Shown piece by piece: positions 1 to 9,988 of a stretch of DNA of 64,000 bases (its first letter is position 1; each line of letters begins with the position of its first letter). The stretch covers positions 496,001 through 560,000 of the forward strand of contig NZ_CP061304.1 in the NCBI RefSeq assembly GCF_018687735.1, read 5' to 3'. A program made the translations under genes and the position numbers. The notes under the pieces were generated by a model that had not been told where the DNA came from, made no database searches, and was given only the letters and a program-made list of their open reading frames with translations. This stretch comes from Polynucleobacter sp. MG-5-Ahmo-C2. Its GTDB lineage: Bacteria > Pseudomonadota > Gammaproteobacteria > Burkholderiales > Burkholderiaceae.

Positions 1-33
1 ACCTTTAATTTGTAAAAGTCATTAGGAATTTAT

Positions 34-1164
34 TTGCAGGCACTTATTACTCTTGCTTCATTTTTAGCTACCCTGGGTATTCTCGTGAGCTTTCATGAGT
101 TTGGACATTTTTTAGCTGCGCGCTTGTGTGGCGTACGCGTACTCCGATTTGCAATTGGATTTGGCAAGCCCTTATTTACTCATGTAGCGAGCAATAAAAC
201 AGAGTGGGTTATTGCCTCTATTCCCTTGGGCGGCTACGTAAAGCTCTTAGACGGTCGAGACCGTCAGCAAGCGATTGCCCTGGCGGATGAATCAGAGGCT
301 TTTGATCACAAACCGCTCTGGCAACGCTCTTTGATTGTTGCAGCCGGCCCGTTTGCTAATTTTTTCCTGGCGGTTCTCCTGTTCGCTGTGATTTATGTTT
401 CTGGTGCGCCGCAATTGCCTGCTGTGTTAAAGATGCCGCCTGAAAATTCAGTTGCTGCCAAATTAGGTGTACTCGAAGGGGATAGGGTTATTGGCTGGCA
501 GGCTCTATCGAATTCAAATTCTGTGCCCCTTTCTAGTGAATTTGAGCCTATTCCAAGTTGGAATGCTTTGCGCTGGACTCTTTTGAATGCGCTTACTGCT
601 GAGACTGGCTTCGCCCTGGAAATGCAGACTCCCTCAGGAAGTCGCTACATTAAGACCTTTTTGTCTAAAGATTTACCCCAATTAAGCCACGAAAGTGACC
701 CCATGTTAGCCCTCGGCATTCTGCCAAAGCCAGTGCCGCTTGCGGAGTGGACTGAGCTGAAATTGGGCCCACTTGACGCGATCGGGTTTGCCTCAGATAG
801 GGTATGGGTAATCACCAAGATCTCCGTACGGTTAATGGCTGGAATATTTACTGGAAACACCTCCTTGAAGCAGCTTGGAGGGCCATTGAGTATTGCGGAT
901 ATGGCGGGCAAGTCTGCTCAGGTAGGTTGGCAGCCGTTTTTTGCGTTTTTAGCACTTATAAGTATTAGCATTGGCCTGTTGAATTTGCTGCCTTTTCCCA
1001 TGCTTGATGGGGGTCAGCTACTGTATGATGCATGGGAGTTAGTCGCCGGTAAGCGGATATCGGTTTCGATACAGGAACAGTTCCAGAAAGTGGGCTTTCT
1101 TTTATTGATTTCCTTGTCTCTTCTGGCCTTGTTTAACGATTTACAACGCTATTTATCGCCTTGA
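34..1164 (+). CDS. rseP: RIP zinc metalloprotease RseP (site-2 protease)
   Basis: This inner-membrane site-2 protease cuts anti-sigma factor (RseA-type) within the membrane during the envelope stress response. The HExxH zinc motif is at residues 21-25 in the first membrane segment, and the second conserved site (NLLPFPMLDGG) lies near residue 320 before the last membrane helices. The start is TTG at 34, six bases after an AGGA ribosome site; no ATG fits better. At 376 residues it is shorter than the roughly 450 of the E. coli enzyme. Only one PDZ-like region (about residues 125-220) is visible, and the second PDZ core appears to be missing. It overlaps bamA by 4 bp, an arrangement common in Proteobacteria. 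Confidence 0.95.
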   Translation: MQALITLASFLATLGILVSFHEFGHFLAARLCGVRVLRFAIGFGKPLFTHVASNKTEWVIASIPLGGYVKLLDGRDRQQAIALADESEAFDHKPLWQRSLIVAAGPFANFFLAVLLFAVIYVSGAPQLPAVLKMPPENSVAAKLGVLEGDRVIGWQALSNSNSVPLSSEFEPIPSWNALRWTLLNALTAETGFALEMQTPSGSRYIKTFLSKDLPQLSHESDPMLALGILPKPVPLAEWTELKLGPLDAIGFASDRVWVITKISVRLMAGIFTGNTSLKQLGGPLSIADMAGKSAQVGWQPFFAFLALISISIGLLNLLPFPMLDGGQLLYDAWELVAGKRISVSIQEQFQKVGFLLLISLSLLALFNDLQRYLSP

Positions 1165-3509
1165 ATTTTCTGATCTCACCTTTCCGCATTTCTGCCCGTC
1201 TCACTGTTCATCTCTTGTTGGTGATGGCAGTTGCGCTGAGCCTCAACGCGCATGCGGCCGAGTCTTTTGTTGTCAAGGACATTCGCGTTGAAGGATTGCA
1301 GCGCGTCGAGCCCGGTACGGTATTTAGCTATCTACCCGTGCAAGTCGGGGATACCTTTACAGAAGAAAAGGGTGCAGAAGCGATTAAAGCTTTGTATAGC
1401 ACCGGTTTTTTTAGGGACGTGCAAATTCAGGCTCAGGGCGATGTTCTCATCGTGATCATCGAAGAGCGCCCAACAATCTCTCGCATCGAATTTACGGGCA
1501 TGAAAGAGTTTGATCAAGAGCTTGTGCGTAAGTCTTTGAAGGCCGTAGGTGTGGCTGAGGCACGCTTTTATGACAAGGCCATTATTGATAAGGCGGAGCA
1601 AGAGTTAAAGCGTCAGTACGTTGGCAAGGGCATGTATGCAGCTGAAGTGGTTGCTACCGTTACTCCAGTGGAGCGCAATCAGGTAGCAGTCTATTTCAAT
1701 ATTGATGAAGGCCCAGTTGCCAAAATTCAAGAAATTAACTTTATTGGCAATGAAGTCTTTAGTGAAAGCACCCTAAAAAGTGAGATGCAGCTAAAGACGG
1801 GCGGTTGGTTATCTTGGTATAGCAAAGATAATCTATATTCCAAGCAAAAGTTGACTGCTGACCTGGAAACCATTCGCTCTTATTATTTAAATCGTGGATA
1901 TCTTGAGTTTGTTATTGAATCCACTCAGGTATCGATTACTCCTGATAAAAAAGGCGTTTACCTCACTATCAGCATTAATGAGGGTAAAAAGTTCACCGTT
2001 AAGGCTGTCCGTGTAGCGGGCGATACTTTGGGTAAAGAGGCTGAGTTGATGCAGCTGATTACCCTGAAGCCAGGCGACACCTTTTCTTCTGCCAAGTTGA
2101 CAGAAAGTACTAAGGCTATTGCTGAAATATTGGGCTCTTATGGTTATGCTTTTGCTACCATTAACCCACAACCAGATGTGCGTCGCGAACTTGCTGAAGT
2201 CGACCTAACCTTGGTGGTTGATCCAGGGCGTCGTATCTATGTTCGCCAAGTAGCAATTTCTGGCAATGCAAAAACCCGTGACCTAGTTATTCGCCGTGAG
2301 ATGCGTCAATTTGAGAGCTCATGGTTTGATAGTGACAAAATTGACTTATCTAAGAAGCGTTTGGGTCGTCTTGGATACTTTACCGAAACAGACATCACAT
2401 CCGAGGATGTTCCGGGCTCACCCGATCAGGTGGATGTGAAGGTAAAGGTTACTGAAAAACCAACTGGCGCAGTAACGGTAGGTGCAGGCTTCTCCTCTAC
2501 TGAAAAATTAATTTTGTCTGCCGGCATTAATCAAGACAATGCATTTGGAACCGGTACAGCAGTTGGCTTGAATTTTTCTTTAGGCAAGGTAAATCAAAAC
2601 TTAACCCTATCGAACTATGACCCTTACTTTACAGAGGATGGTATTAGTCGCTACACCGACGTCTACTATCGCTCCTCCAAACCTTTGTATTACGCAGGTG
2701 ATCCTGATTACCAAATTAAATCAGTGGGCTCAAGCATCAAGTTTGGCGTCCCTTACACCGAGGTGGATCGAGTCTTCTTTGGTTCTGGTATTGAGGCCTT
2801 CCGCATTAACACTACCGTCAATACGCCGCAGCCTTACTTAAATTATGCTGAAACCTATAATATTGCTGCCCCAGGCTATCCTGCAACTTTGACAACCTAC
2901 AACGTGCCATTAACAGTGGGTTGGGCGCGCGATGGTCGTGATAGCGCGCTGATTCCATCGGAAGGTTCCCTGCAGCAATTATCTGGCGAGGTGGGAACAC
3001 CGGTGGGTAATATGACTTTCTATCGCCTCTACGGCCAGTACCAGAAATATCACTCGTTTTCAAAGGGGAATATTCTTTCGTTTAACGGTGAGGTTGGCTA
3101 TGGCGAGGCGTATGGCTCGCACTCCTTCCCAATTACTAAAAATTACTATGTTGGCGGCATTGGCTCGGTTCGTGGATATGCACCAGGCTCCCTGGGTCCT
3201 CAGTACTACAACAGTACTTATGGCACCTACCAGCCTACGGGTGGGCAGTCCAAGATTGTGACGAATGTGGAATACACGGTGCCAGTTCCTGGTTCTGGGA
3301 CGGATAAGACCCTGCGTATGTTTACTTTCGTTGATGGCGGTAATGCTTACGGAACGAATATCAATTTGGTCTTAAAATATTCCTACGGCTTGGGTATATC
3401 ATGGATCTCACCGTTAGGACCGTTAAAGTTCAGTTACGGCCTGCCGTATAAGGCGCAGCCGACGGATAACATCCAACGTTTGCAGTTCCAGGTGGGTACG
3501 GCGTTTTAA
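1161..3509 (+). CDS. bamA: Outer membrane protein assembly factor BamA
   Basis: BamA is the central subunit of the BAM complex, which folds beta-barrel proteins into the outer membrane. The 782-residue product has an N-terminal signal sequence ending near NAHAA, five POTRA domains (about residues 36-430) and a C-terminal Omp85 barrel. The barrel-lumen loop motif appears as VRGY near residue 671, where VRGF is the usual form. The last residue is Phe, as expected for a barrel substrate. The TTG start overlaps the rseP stop (TTGA), so translation is probably coupled. A downstream ATG within the signal sequence is a possible alternative start. Confidence 0.97.
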   Translation: MNFLISPFRISARLTVHLLLVMAVALSLNAHAAESFVVKDIRVEGLQRVEPGTVFSYLPVQVGDTFTEEKGAEAIKALYSTGFFRDVQIQAQGDVLIVIIEERPTISRIEFTGMKEFDQELVRKSLKAVGVAEARFYDKAIIDKAEQELKRQYVGKGMYAAEVVATVTPVERNQVAVYFNIDEGPVAKIQEINFIGNEVFSESTLKSEMQLKTGGWLSWYSKDNLYSKQKLTADLETIRSYYLNRGYLEFVIESTQVSITPDKKGVYLTISINEGKKFTVKAVRVAGDTLGKEAELMQLITLKPGDTFSSAKLTESTKAIAEILGSYGYAFATINPQPDVRRELAEVDLTLVVDPGRRIYVRQVAISGNAKTRDLVIRREMRQFESSWFDSDKIDLSKKRLGRLGYFTETDITSEDVPGSPDQVDVKVKVTEKPTGAVTVGAGFSSTEKLILSAGINQDNAFGTGTAVGLNFSLGKVNQNLTLSNYDPYFTEDGISRYTDVYYRSSKPLYYAGDPDYQIKSVGSSIKFGVPYTEVDRVFFGSGIEAFRINTTVNTPQPYLNYAETYNIAAPGYPATLTTYNVPLTVGWARDGRDSALIPSEGSLQQLSGEVGTPVGNMTFYRLYGQYQKYHSFSKGNILSFNGEVGYGEAYGSHSFPITKNYYVGGIGSVRGYAPGSLGPQYYNSTYGTYQPTGGQSKIVTNVEYTVPVPGSGTDKTLRMFTFVDGGNAYGTNINLVLKYSYGLGISWISPLGPLKFSYGLPYKAQPTDNIQRLQFQVGTAF

Positions 3510-3527
3510 TTGTTTAAGGAAAGTTTT

Positions 3528-4055
3528 ATGAGGTTATATCAATCTTCAAAATGGATTCAGATGGGCTTAGTTGCTGTAATCACAACTATGTCTGCAACTC
3601 AGGCATTCGCACAAGATGCTGGCACTCGCGTAGCAGTGGTGAACTCAGAAAAAGTATTTAATGAGTCTAACCTGGCTAAAGCAATGCAAACCCGCCTGCA
3701 AAATGAATTTACTAAACGTCAAAATGATTTGCGCGATAGTGCGCAAAAGATTAAGACTGCCGCTGAAAAATTAGATCGTGATGCTGCTGTCATGAATGAG
3801 GCAGAACGTATTCGTCGTCAACGGGAGTTAGCTGACCAGGATCGTGAATTACAACGCAAGCAACGCGAGTTCACGGAAGATCTCAATCAGCGTACATTTG
3901 AAGAGCGCGCTAAGATTGCTGAAAAAGCAAATTCAGTGTTACGCCAAATTGCTGAGCAAAGAAAAATTGACGTCATTGTTCAAGAGGCGGCTTATGTTAG
4001 TCCTAAGGCTGATGTGACTGATGATGTCATCAAGGCTTTGAATAGTCTTAAGTAA
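3528..4055 (+). CDS. skp: Periplasmic chaperone Skp/OmpH
   Basis: Skp is the periplasmic holdase for unfolded outer-membrane proteins. The product is about 175 residues, with an N-terminal signal peptide ending near the AQDAG sequence. A long charged region (about residues 50-130), rich in Gln, Arg, Lys and Glu, forms the coiled-coil tentacles of the family. I chose ATG 3528 because AAGGA at 3516-3520 lies at good distance; the in-frame TTG at 3510 directly abuts the bamA stop and lacks a site. It sits between bamA and lpxD as in most Proteobacteria. Confidence 0.93.
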   Translation: MRLYQSSKWIQMGLVAVITTMSATQAFAQDAGTRVAVVNSEKVFNESNLAKAMQTRLQNEFTKRQNDLRDSAQKIKTAAEKLDRDAAVMNEAERIRRQRELADQDRELQRKQREFTEDLNQRTFEERAKIAEKANSVLRQIAEQRKIDVIVQEAAYVSPKADVTDDVIKALNSLK

Positions 4056-4060
4056 GTTTT

Positions 4061-5128
4061 ATGCCCACCGCCATCGAGCTGGCCGAACAGTTTCAAGCAA
4101 GCTTGGTGGGGGAGGCCTCCTCCGTATTAATTGGTCTTGCCCCATTAGAGCGGGCGCAAGTCAACCAAATATCCTTTTTATCGAATCCACTGTATCGTCA
4201 ACAGGCTAGCGATAGTCTTGCAGGGGCACTGATTGTTGACGAGTCTGACTTAGCGTTTTTGCAGGCGAACCCAGGGGTTGGCATATCAAAGCGGGTTTAC
4301 TTTGTCTCCAAAAATCCTTATGTCACTTTTGCCAAAATGGCTCAGCACTTTGCAAAAGCAAGTGCACCAAAATATGCCCCAGGTATACACTCAAGTGCCG
4401 CAATAGACTCATCAGCCATTATTCCGTCTTCATGCCATATTGGCCCTTTTGTGCAAATTGGTGCTGGAGTAAAGCTGGGTGAGCGTGTGACGATTTTAGG
4501 CAATACTAGTGTTGCGATGAATAGTCAGATTGGAAGCGATACCCTGCTTTACCCCTCCGTTTCTATTTATCATGACACCCACATTGGTGAGCGCTGCATT
4601 ATTCATAGTAGTGCGGTGATAGGTGCGGATGGCTTTGGATTTGCACCAGATTTTTCTGCAACCGGAGGGGAGTGGGTCAAGATTCCACAAACTGGTCGTG
4701 TGGTGATTGCTAGTGATGTTGAAATTGGTGCCTCTACCACGATCGATCGTGGTGCTATGAGTGATACAGTGATTGGCGCGGGTACTAAAATTGATAATCA
4801 AGTACAAATCGCGCATAACGTCACTATTGGTAACTGCTGTGTAGTTGCGGGATGTGCCGCTATCTCAGGTAGTACAAAAATTGGTAATTTCTGCATCATC
4901 GGCGGGGCCGCCAATTTTGCCGGCCACCTCAGCATTGCCGATCGAACTACTGTTTCTGGCAACACTTCTATTATTCGCTCTATTACTGAGCCAGGACAGC
5001 ATTTTACGGGGGTTTATCCCTCGATGCTGCATAGTGCTTGGGAGAAAAATGCTGCCATCTTGCGTGGTCTAGATAAAATACGCCAACGCTTGCGTTTGCT
5101 GGATAAAGGCAAGCGCTCAGAGTCTTAA
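4061..5128 (+). CDS. lpxD: UDP-3-O-(3-hydroxyacyl)glucosamine N-acyltransferase LpxD
   Basis: LpxD performs the third step of lipid A synthesis, adding the N-linked 3-hydroxyacyl chain from acyl-ACP in the cytoplasm. The 355-residue protein has the N-terminal uridine-binding domain (about 1-100), followed by many left-handed beta-helix hexapeptide repeats (about 105-320) and a C-terminal helix. The presumed catalytic His252 lies in the segment QIAHNVTIG, matching E. coli His239. It starts 5 bp after skp and belongs to the lipid A operon with fabZ, lpxA and lpxB. Confidence 0.97.
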   Translation: MPTAIELAEQFQASLVGEASSVLIGLAPLERAQVNQISFLSNPLYRQQASDSLAGALIVDESDLAFLQANPGVGISKRVYFVSKNPYVTFAKMAQHFAKASAPKYAPGIHSSAAIDSSAIIPSSCHIGPFVQIGAGVKLGERVTILGNTSVAMNSQIGSDTLLYPSVSIYHDTHIGERCIIHSSAVIGADGFGFAPDFSATGGEWVKIPQTGRVVIASDVEIGASTTIDRGAMSDTVIGAGTKIDNQVQIAHNVTIGNCCVVAGCAAISGSTKIGNFCIIGGAANFAGHLSIADRTTVSGNTSIIRSITEPGQHFTGVYPSMLHSAWEKNAAILRGLDKIRQRLRLLDKGKRSES

Positions 5129-5170
5129 AAGTCTTTGGCAATTTAATATTCACTTTTCAGTAGGTAATTT

Positions 5171-5620
5171 ATGAGTAAAGCTAACGCGATCGATATCAAT
5201 AAGATTCTGAAGTTATTGCCGCATCGCTATCCATTTTTGTTGGTTGATCGAGTGCTTGAAATTACGCCTCAAGAAAGTATTACCGCGCTCAAGAATGTGA
5301 CGATGAATGAGCCATTCTTTCAAGGGCATTTTCCTGATTTCCCAGTGATGCCGGGTGTTCTGATTATTGAAGCCCTCGCTCAAACAGCAGCGTTGCTGAC
5401 CTTCTCTGAAGAGCGTCCAGAAGATGCTGTCTACTATTTCGCGGGCATTGATGGGGCACGCTTTAAAAAGCCAGTCCTGCCGGGCGATCAATTAATCATG
5501 ACTGCAAAGCTAGAGCGGGGTCGTGCTGGTATTTATAAGTTTTCAGTGCAAGCAACTGTCGATGGTGAAATTGCTGCAGAGGCAAATATTACCTGCGCAG
5601 TTCGTTCGAAAGGCGCGTAA
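5171..5620 (+). CDS. fabZ: 3-hydroxyacyl-ACP dehydratase FabZ
   Basis: FabZ dehydrates 3-hydroxyacyl-ACP in fatty acid elongation and so competes with LpxA and LpxD for their acyl donor. The 149-residue hot-dog-fold protein shows the catalytic pair His53 (in [11 protein letters not shown]) and Glu67 (in LIIEALAQ). Its position between lpxD and lpxA is the classic arrangement that balances membrane and lipid A synthesis. Its TAA stop shares a base with the lpxA ATG, which suggests translational coupling. Confidence 0.98.
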   Translation: MSKANAIDINKILKLLPHRYPFLLVDRVLEITPQESITALKNVTMNEPFFQGHFPDFPVMPGVLIIEALAQTAALLTFSEERPEDAVYYFAGIDGARFKKPVLPGDQLIMTAKLERGRAGIYKFSVQATVDGEIAAEANITCAVRSKGA

Positions 5621-6417
5621 TGACTCGGATTCATGCATCCGCCGTGGTAGATAGCAAGGCTGAGCTTGCTAGTGATGTTGAGATTGGTCCTTTTTCTGTT
5701 ATCGGCCCTAATGTGAAGATTGGTGCAGACACAAAGGTGGGCTCACATACTGTCATTGAAGGCTTCACGACCATCGGCAAAGAAAATAGTTTTGCGCATT
5801 TCGCCTCAGTTGGTGGAGCCCCACAGGATATGAAATACCGTGGCGAGCCTACTCAGTTGATTATTGGTGATCGCAATACTGTTCGTGAGTTCACAACCAT
5901 TCACACAGGCACGTCGCAGGATGAAGGTATTACCCGAATTGGTAGTGATAACTGGATCATGTCTTATGTGCATATTGCGCACGATTGCAAGGTTGGTAAC
6001 CACACTATCTTTTCTAGTAATGCCCAAATTGCTGGTCACGTACAAGTGGATGACTGGGCCATTATGGGTGGCATGTCTGGCGTTCATCAGTTTGTGCGAG
6101 TAGGACAGCACGCGATGTTGGGTGGTGGTTCGATCCTGGTGCAGGATGTCCCACCATTTGTTATTGCTGCTGGTGACAAAGCTGCTCCTCACGGAATGAA
6201 CGTTGAGGGTCTGAAGCGCCGTGGATTTTCCAGCGAAACAATTTCTGCTCTACGTCAGGCATATAAGGTTCTTTATAAGGATGGCCTGAGCTTTGAGGAT
6301 GCTAAAGTGGAGCTCAAAAATATGATCAGCGCAAATGCAGCTGATGCTGCTACCGCAGAAAAACTGACGCAGTTTCATGATTTTATTGCCGCCTCTACGC
6401 GCGGCATTATTCGGTAA
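5620..6417 (+). CDS. lpxA: UDP-N-acetylglucosamine acyltransferase LpxA
   Basis: LpxA carries out the first committed step of lipid A synthesis, transferring 3-hydroxyacyl from ACP to UDP-GlcNAc. The 265-residue protein has hexapeptide repeats over residues 1-190 and a helical C-terminal domain. Catalytic His121 lies in HIAHDCKVG, equivalent to E. coli His125. The ATG at 5620 overlaps the fabZ stop by one base. lpxB follows after only 9 bp. Confidence 0.98.
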   Translation: MTRIHASAVVDSKAELASDVEIGPFSVIGPNVKIGADTKVGSHTVIEGFTTIGKENSFAHFASVGGAPQDMKYRGEPTQLIIGDRNTVREFTTIHTGTSQDEGITRIGSDNWIMSYVHIAHDCKVGNHTIFSSNAQIAGHVQVDDWAIMGGMSGVHQFVRVGQHAMLGGGSILVQDVPPFVIAAGDKAAPHGMNVEGLKRRGFSSETISALRQAYKVLYKDGLSFEDAKVELKNMISANAADAATAEKLTQFHDFIAASTRGIIR

Positions 6418-6426
6418 GGCCTTGCT

Positions 6427-7632
6427 TTGCCTAAGTTAGCTTGTGTAGCTGGTGAACCTTCTGGTGATTTACTTGCTGCACCGGTGTTGAGTGCGTTAAA
6501 TCAAATTCCAGAGATGGCTAACTTAGAGGTTTACGGTATCGGTGGCCCTCGTATGCAAGCTGAAGGTATGCGCTCTGATTGGCCTATGGAGACTTTGAGT
6601 GTTCGGGGTTACGTTGAAGCAATTAAACAGCTTCCCGCCATTCTGAAGGTGCGCAAGGAGCTCATCCAAAATCTTACTGGCGAAGGTCGCCCTGATGTTT
6701 ATTTGGGGGTAGATGCACCAGATTTTAATTTAGGTGTTGAGCTCCATTTACGCAAAGCAGGCATTCCAACTTTGCATTTGGTTTCTCCATCCATTTGGGC
6801 GTGGAGAGCAGGGCGTATTCAGAAAATTTCCCAAGCGGTTGAGCGTATGCTCTGCATCTTTCCGTTTGAAACGGAAATCTATGATCGAGCAGGTGTAGCC
6901 TCAACTTATGTGGGCCACCCTTTGGCAAGTGAAATCCCGCTCGAACCAAATGTAAACCAAGCTCGAGAAAAAATCATTCAAGCTTTAAAGCTTTCCAAGA
7001 ATTCGCTTCATGGAATTGTGATTGCAGTTTTGCCAGGTAGCCGTAGTTCAGAAATTGAACTCATAGCGCCAGTGTTCTTTGAGACGATGGAGCTTCTCTC
7101 CAAGCAGCTTCAGGGCCAAAAGCTTAGTTTTTTGATTCCAGTAGCCACGCCAAAGTTGCGCGCACCGCTTGAGGCACTTTTACTTAAAACTAGCAATGGT
7201 AATCCTGATGTTGAGATTCATTTACTCGATGGCATGGCCGATGAAGTGTTGGAAGCTTCTGATGTAGTCTTGATTGCCAGTGGCACCGCAACTTTACAGG
7301 CTGCCCTCTGGAAAAAGCCAATGGTAATTTCGTATAAGGTGCCTTGGCTGACTGCGCAAATCATGAAGCGTCAAGGTTATCTGCCTTATGTAGGTTTGCC
7401 CAATATCCTGTGTGGTGAATTTGTGGTTCCAGAGTTACTGCAAGACAATGCTACCCCTGATAAGTTGGCCAAGGCATTGCAAGAGTGGCTCAATAACCCT
7501 GGTAAAGTCGCTCAACTAAAGACGCGCTTTGCTCAAATGCATGAGACACTCCGCCGTCCAACTGGTCTTTTGGTTGCACAGGCAGTTGCACAAACGATTG
7601 CAAGTAGTCGTCAGAAAAGAGTCAATTTGTGA
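6427..7632 (+). CDS. lpxB: Lipid-A-disaccharide synthase LpxB
   Basis: LpxB (glycosyltransferase family 19) joins UDP-2,3-diacylglucosamine and lipid X to form the tetra-acyl disaccharide at the inner membrane. The N-terminus carries the family signature AGEPSGDLL, and [10 protein letters not shown] marks the nucleotide-sugar domain. Length (401 residues) is slightly above the usual 380-390. The start is TTG at 6427, placed by the signature lying only seven residues in. The stop overlaps the rnhB GTG by 4 bp. Confidence 0.96.
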   Translation: MPKLACVAGEPSGDLLAAPVLSALNQIPEMANLEVYGIGGPRMQAEGMRSDWPMETLSVRGYVEAIKQLPAILKVRKELIQNLTGEGRPDVYLGVDAPDFNLGVELHLRKAGIPTLHLVSPSIWAWRAGRIQKISQAVERMLCIFPFETEIYDRAGVASTYVGHPLASEIPLEPNVNQAREKIIQALKLSKNSLHGIVIAVLPGSRSSEIELIAPVFFETMELLSKQLQGQKLSFLIPVATPKLRAPLEALLLKTSNGNPDVEIHLLDGMADEVLEASDVVLIASGTATLQAALWKKPMVISYKVPWLTAQIMKRQGYLPYVGLPNILCGEFVVPELLQDNATPDKLAKALQEWLNNPGKVAQLKTRFAQMHETLRRPTGLLVAQAVAQTIASSRQKRVNL

Positions 7633-8222
7633 GCGTGATTTTGGTATGCGGCATTGATGAGGCAGGGCGTGGCCCACTGGTTGGTTCGGTAGTGGCTGGC
7701 GCAGTGGTGCTTGATCCCAATAATCCTATTGCGGGCTTAAAGGATTCTAAAAAGCTTACTGCAGCGCGCCGCGAGTTTCTGTTCGAGCAAATCATAGAAA
7801 AAGCCAAGGCCTGGGGTGTTGGTGAAGCCAGCCCTGCAGAAATTGATGATATGAATATTCTGCAAGCTACTATGTTAGCGATGCGTCGTGCCGTTGAAGA
7901 TTTAACTGGCAGATTGGGTGCATGGCCAGATAAAGCGCTTGTAGATGGCAATCGTTGCCCTGAGCTGCCTATTCCTGCTCAAGCAATCATTAAGGGAGAT
8001 GCTACAGAGCCAGCGATTTCAGCGGCATCCATCATCGCCAAGGTAACTCGTGATCGCCAGATGCAAGAATTAGACAAGAGACATCCACAGTATGGATTTG
8101 CGCAGCACATGGGTTATCCAACCGAAGCACATTTTGCAGCGCTAAAAAAATTTGGTGCGTGTGATGAGCATCGTAGAAGTTTTTCCCCTGTACGAAAAGT
8201 GCTAGAAGGCATTGCAGGCTAG
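7629..8222 (+). CDS. rnhB: Ribonuclease HII
   Basis: This enzyme removes ribonucleotides misincorporated into DNA and degrades RNA in RNA-DNA hybrids. The type II motif GIDEAGRGP is at residues 8-16, with metal ligands Asp10 and Glu11, and further acidic ligands follow in ALVDGN and [12 protein letters not shown]. Length (197 residues) is normal. The GTG start overlaps the lpxB stop (GTGA). rnhB is frequently found after lpxB in Beta- and Gammaproteobacteria. Confidence 0.97.
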   Translation: MSVILVCGIDEAGRGPLVGSVVAGAVVLDPNNPIAGLKDSKKLTAARREFLFEQIIEKAKAWGVGEASPAEIDDMNILQATMLAMRRAVEDLTGRLGAWPDKALVDGNRCPELPIPAQAIIKGDATEPAISAASIIAKVTRDRQMQELDKRHPQYGFAQHMGYPTEAHFAALKKFGACDEHRRSFSPVRKVLEGIAG

Positions 8223-8224
8223 CG

Positions 8225-9049
8225 ATGAACTTTGACCTCATTACATCCAAAGAGAATTCACTTTTTAAAGAAATTCGTTTGCTACAAGCTGCTGGCTCTA
8301 AGGGGCAGAAGTCGAGGCTAGCGAGTGGTCGGGCTTTGCTGGAGGGCATTCATCTGGTGCAGACCTGGGTTGGCGATCCTGCATTAAAAATTCTGCTTAC
8401 TTCTGAGCTTGGCCTCAAGAATGTGGAAATCTCACGGGCGGTCTACGAGCACATAGAAATATGTCCCGATACTAAGGTTTATCAGCTTGATAGCGCGCTC
8501 TGGAATTTGCTGAGCGATTTGGTGAATGCACCCCATATCACAGGACTACTCGATCTTCCAAAATCTTGTTTAACTTTGCCACAATCGATTGCTACTCTGA
8601 ACGGAGATGTTGTGATCTTGGATTGTATTCAGGATGCGGGTAATGTGGGTTCGATATTACGCTCTGCGGCTGCCGCAGGTTTTACCCAAGTTATTGCGAC
8701 AATAGGTTGCGCGCATTTGTGGTCTAGCAAAGTACTGCGTGCTGGTATGGGGGCACACCACTTATTGGATTTATATGAAGGTTGGTCTAATCAGCAGGTG
8801 CTAAGCGCAGTGACAGGCTCAATGCTGGCCGCCACCGCAGACGCAGACCAAGAACTGTTCTCTTTGGGTAAGGAGTTATTGCACCCCGTAGCTTGGATTA
8901 TGGGTAGCGAAGGACAGGGGGTTTCAGAAGATCTTCTAGCTCAGGCTAAAGGAGTATCGATTCCGATTGATCCAAGAGTGGAGTCCCTGAATGTTTCTAC
9001 GGCTGCTGCTATTTGCCTATTTGAGACGATGCGCGTCAGACGTAGTTAA
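8225..9049 (+). CDS. TrmH/SpoU-family RNA 2'-O-ribose methyltransferase
   Basis: This is a SAM-dependent RNA ribose methyltransferase of the SPOUT class, probably acting on 23S rRNA. The N-terminal 100 residues form a substrate-binding domain. The three SpoU motifs are clear: GNVGSILRSAAAAGF (motif 1), IMGSEGQGV (motif 2) and SLNVSTAAAICLFE (motif 3). It starts 2 bp after rnhB. Sequence alone does not settle the target nucleotide; RlmB-like or TsnR-like roles are both possible. Confidence 0.88.
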   Translation: MNFDLITSKENSLFKEIRLLQAAGSKGQKSRLASGRALLEGIHLVQTWVGDPALKILLTSELGLKNVEISRAVYEHIEICPDTKVYQLDSALWNLLSDLVNAPHITGLLDLPKSCLTLPQSIATLNGDVVILDCIQDAGNVGSILRSAAAAGFTQVIATIGCAHLWSSKVLRAGMGAHHLLDLYEGWSNQQVLSAVTGSMLAATADADQELFSLGKELLHPVAWIMGSEGQGVSEDLLAQAKGVSIPIDPRVESLNVSTAAAICLFETMRVRRS

Positions 9050-9055
9050 GGAGCA

Positions 9056-9883
9056 CTAGCCTAGGATTGTTTTATCGGATTTGATTCCTTGTAAAACAGT
9101 CGTCGCAATCTCTTCAATCGATTTACTCGTAGTCAAAATCCAGGGAATAGATTGCTTTTTCATCATTGCGGTGGCTTCGTTAATTTCGTAGCGACAGTTT
9201 TCCAGTTTGGCGTAATTGCTGCCTGGACGCCGTTCATTCCGAATCTCTGAAAGTCGTTCAGCATCAATCATGAGGCCAAAAATCTTTTGCCGATAAGGCA
9301 TTAAGTCTTTGGGTAGCTGTCCCCGTTCAAAGTCTTCGGGAATGAGTGGGTAGTTTGCTGCCTTCAATCCATATTGCATTGCCAAGTAAAGGCTAGTCGG
9401 CGTTTTACCAACGCGGGAGATGCCAATCAGAATAACATCGGCTTCGGCAAGATTTTGGTTGGATTGCCCGTCATCATGAGCCAAGGAGTAGTTGATAGCC
9501 TCAATACGGTTCTTGTAGGCCTCGGTATCCGCATTGTGGTGCAGGCGATTCATGGCATGGGTGGATTTCATGCCCAAGGCAGCCTCAAGGGGTGCCACAA
9601 AGGTCTGGAACATATCCAAAATTAAGCCATTAGCCTTGGCGACAATGTTATTGAGCTCGGTATTCACCAAAGTAGTGAACACAATAGGCTGGACCCCATA
9701 TTTACTGAATGCCTGGTTAATGCTGCTAACGGCCTCATGGGCTTTATCGACGCTATCCACGAAAGGGATGCGGATGTGCTTAAAAGTAGCCTCAAATTGG
9801 GCCAAAATTGATTGGCTGAAGTTCTCGGCGGTAATGCCGGTTCCATCAGAAACAATAAAAACTATACGGGTTTCGGTAGACAT
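9056..9883 (-). CDS. ppsR: PEP synthase regulatory protein (bifunctional kinase/pyrophosphorylase)
   Basis: This DUF299 protein switches PEP synthase off by ADP-dependent phosphorylation and on by phosphate-dependent removal of the phosphate. The P-loop GISRVGKT is at residues 154-161, and the N-terminal [10 protein letters not shown] signature at about 11-20. Length (275 residues) fits the family. It is divergent from ppsA, its expected target, with 105 bp between start codons. Confidence 0.96.
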   Translation of the reverse strand: MSTETRIVFIVSDGTGITAENFSQSILAQFEATFKHIRIPFVDSVDKAHEAVSSINQAFSKYGVQPIVFTTLVNTELNNIVAKANGLILDMFQTFVAPLEAALGMKSTHAMNRLHHNADTEAYKNRIEAINYSLAHDDGQSNQNLAEADVILIGISRVGKTPTSLYLAMQYGLKAANYPLIPEDFERGQLPKDLMPYRQKIFGLMIDAERLSEIRNERRPGSNYAKLENCRYEINEATAMMKKQSIPWILTTSKSIEEIATTVLQGIKSDKTILG

Positions 9884-9988
9884 GGATTTGGCCTAAAAGT
9901 CAGGGTCAGCACTACAATATGCTTTATTGAAGTATGCCCCATTTTGAGGGGCCGCTTGACCAGTTTTCCTACCCTTAGAGAGTATTTT

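Noticed and set aside
1..15. Possible 3' end of dxr
   Set aside because: Four codons and a TAA are open, and dxr often precedes rseP, but this is too short to support a call.
9936..9952. GC hairpin in the ppsA leader
   Set aside because: Only 5 bp, no T-run and no matching riboswitch pattern; noted in the ppsA entry but not called.
9812..9988. N-terminal extension of ppsA in the same frame
   Set aside because: It is antisense to the ppsR start, lacks family similarity, and ATG 9989 gives the normal length.
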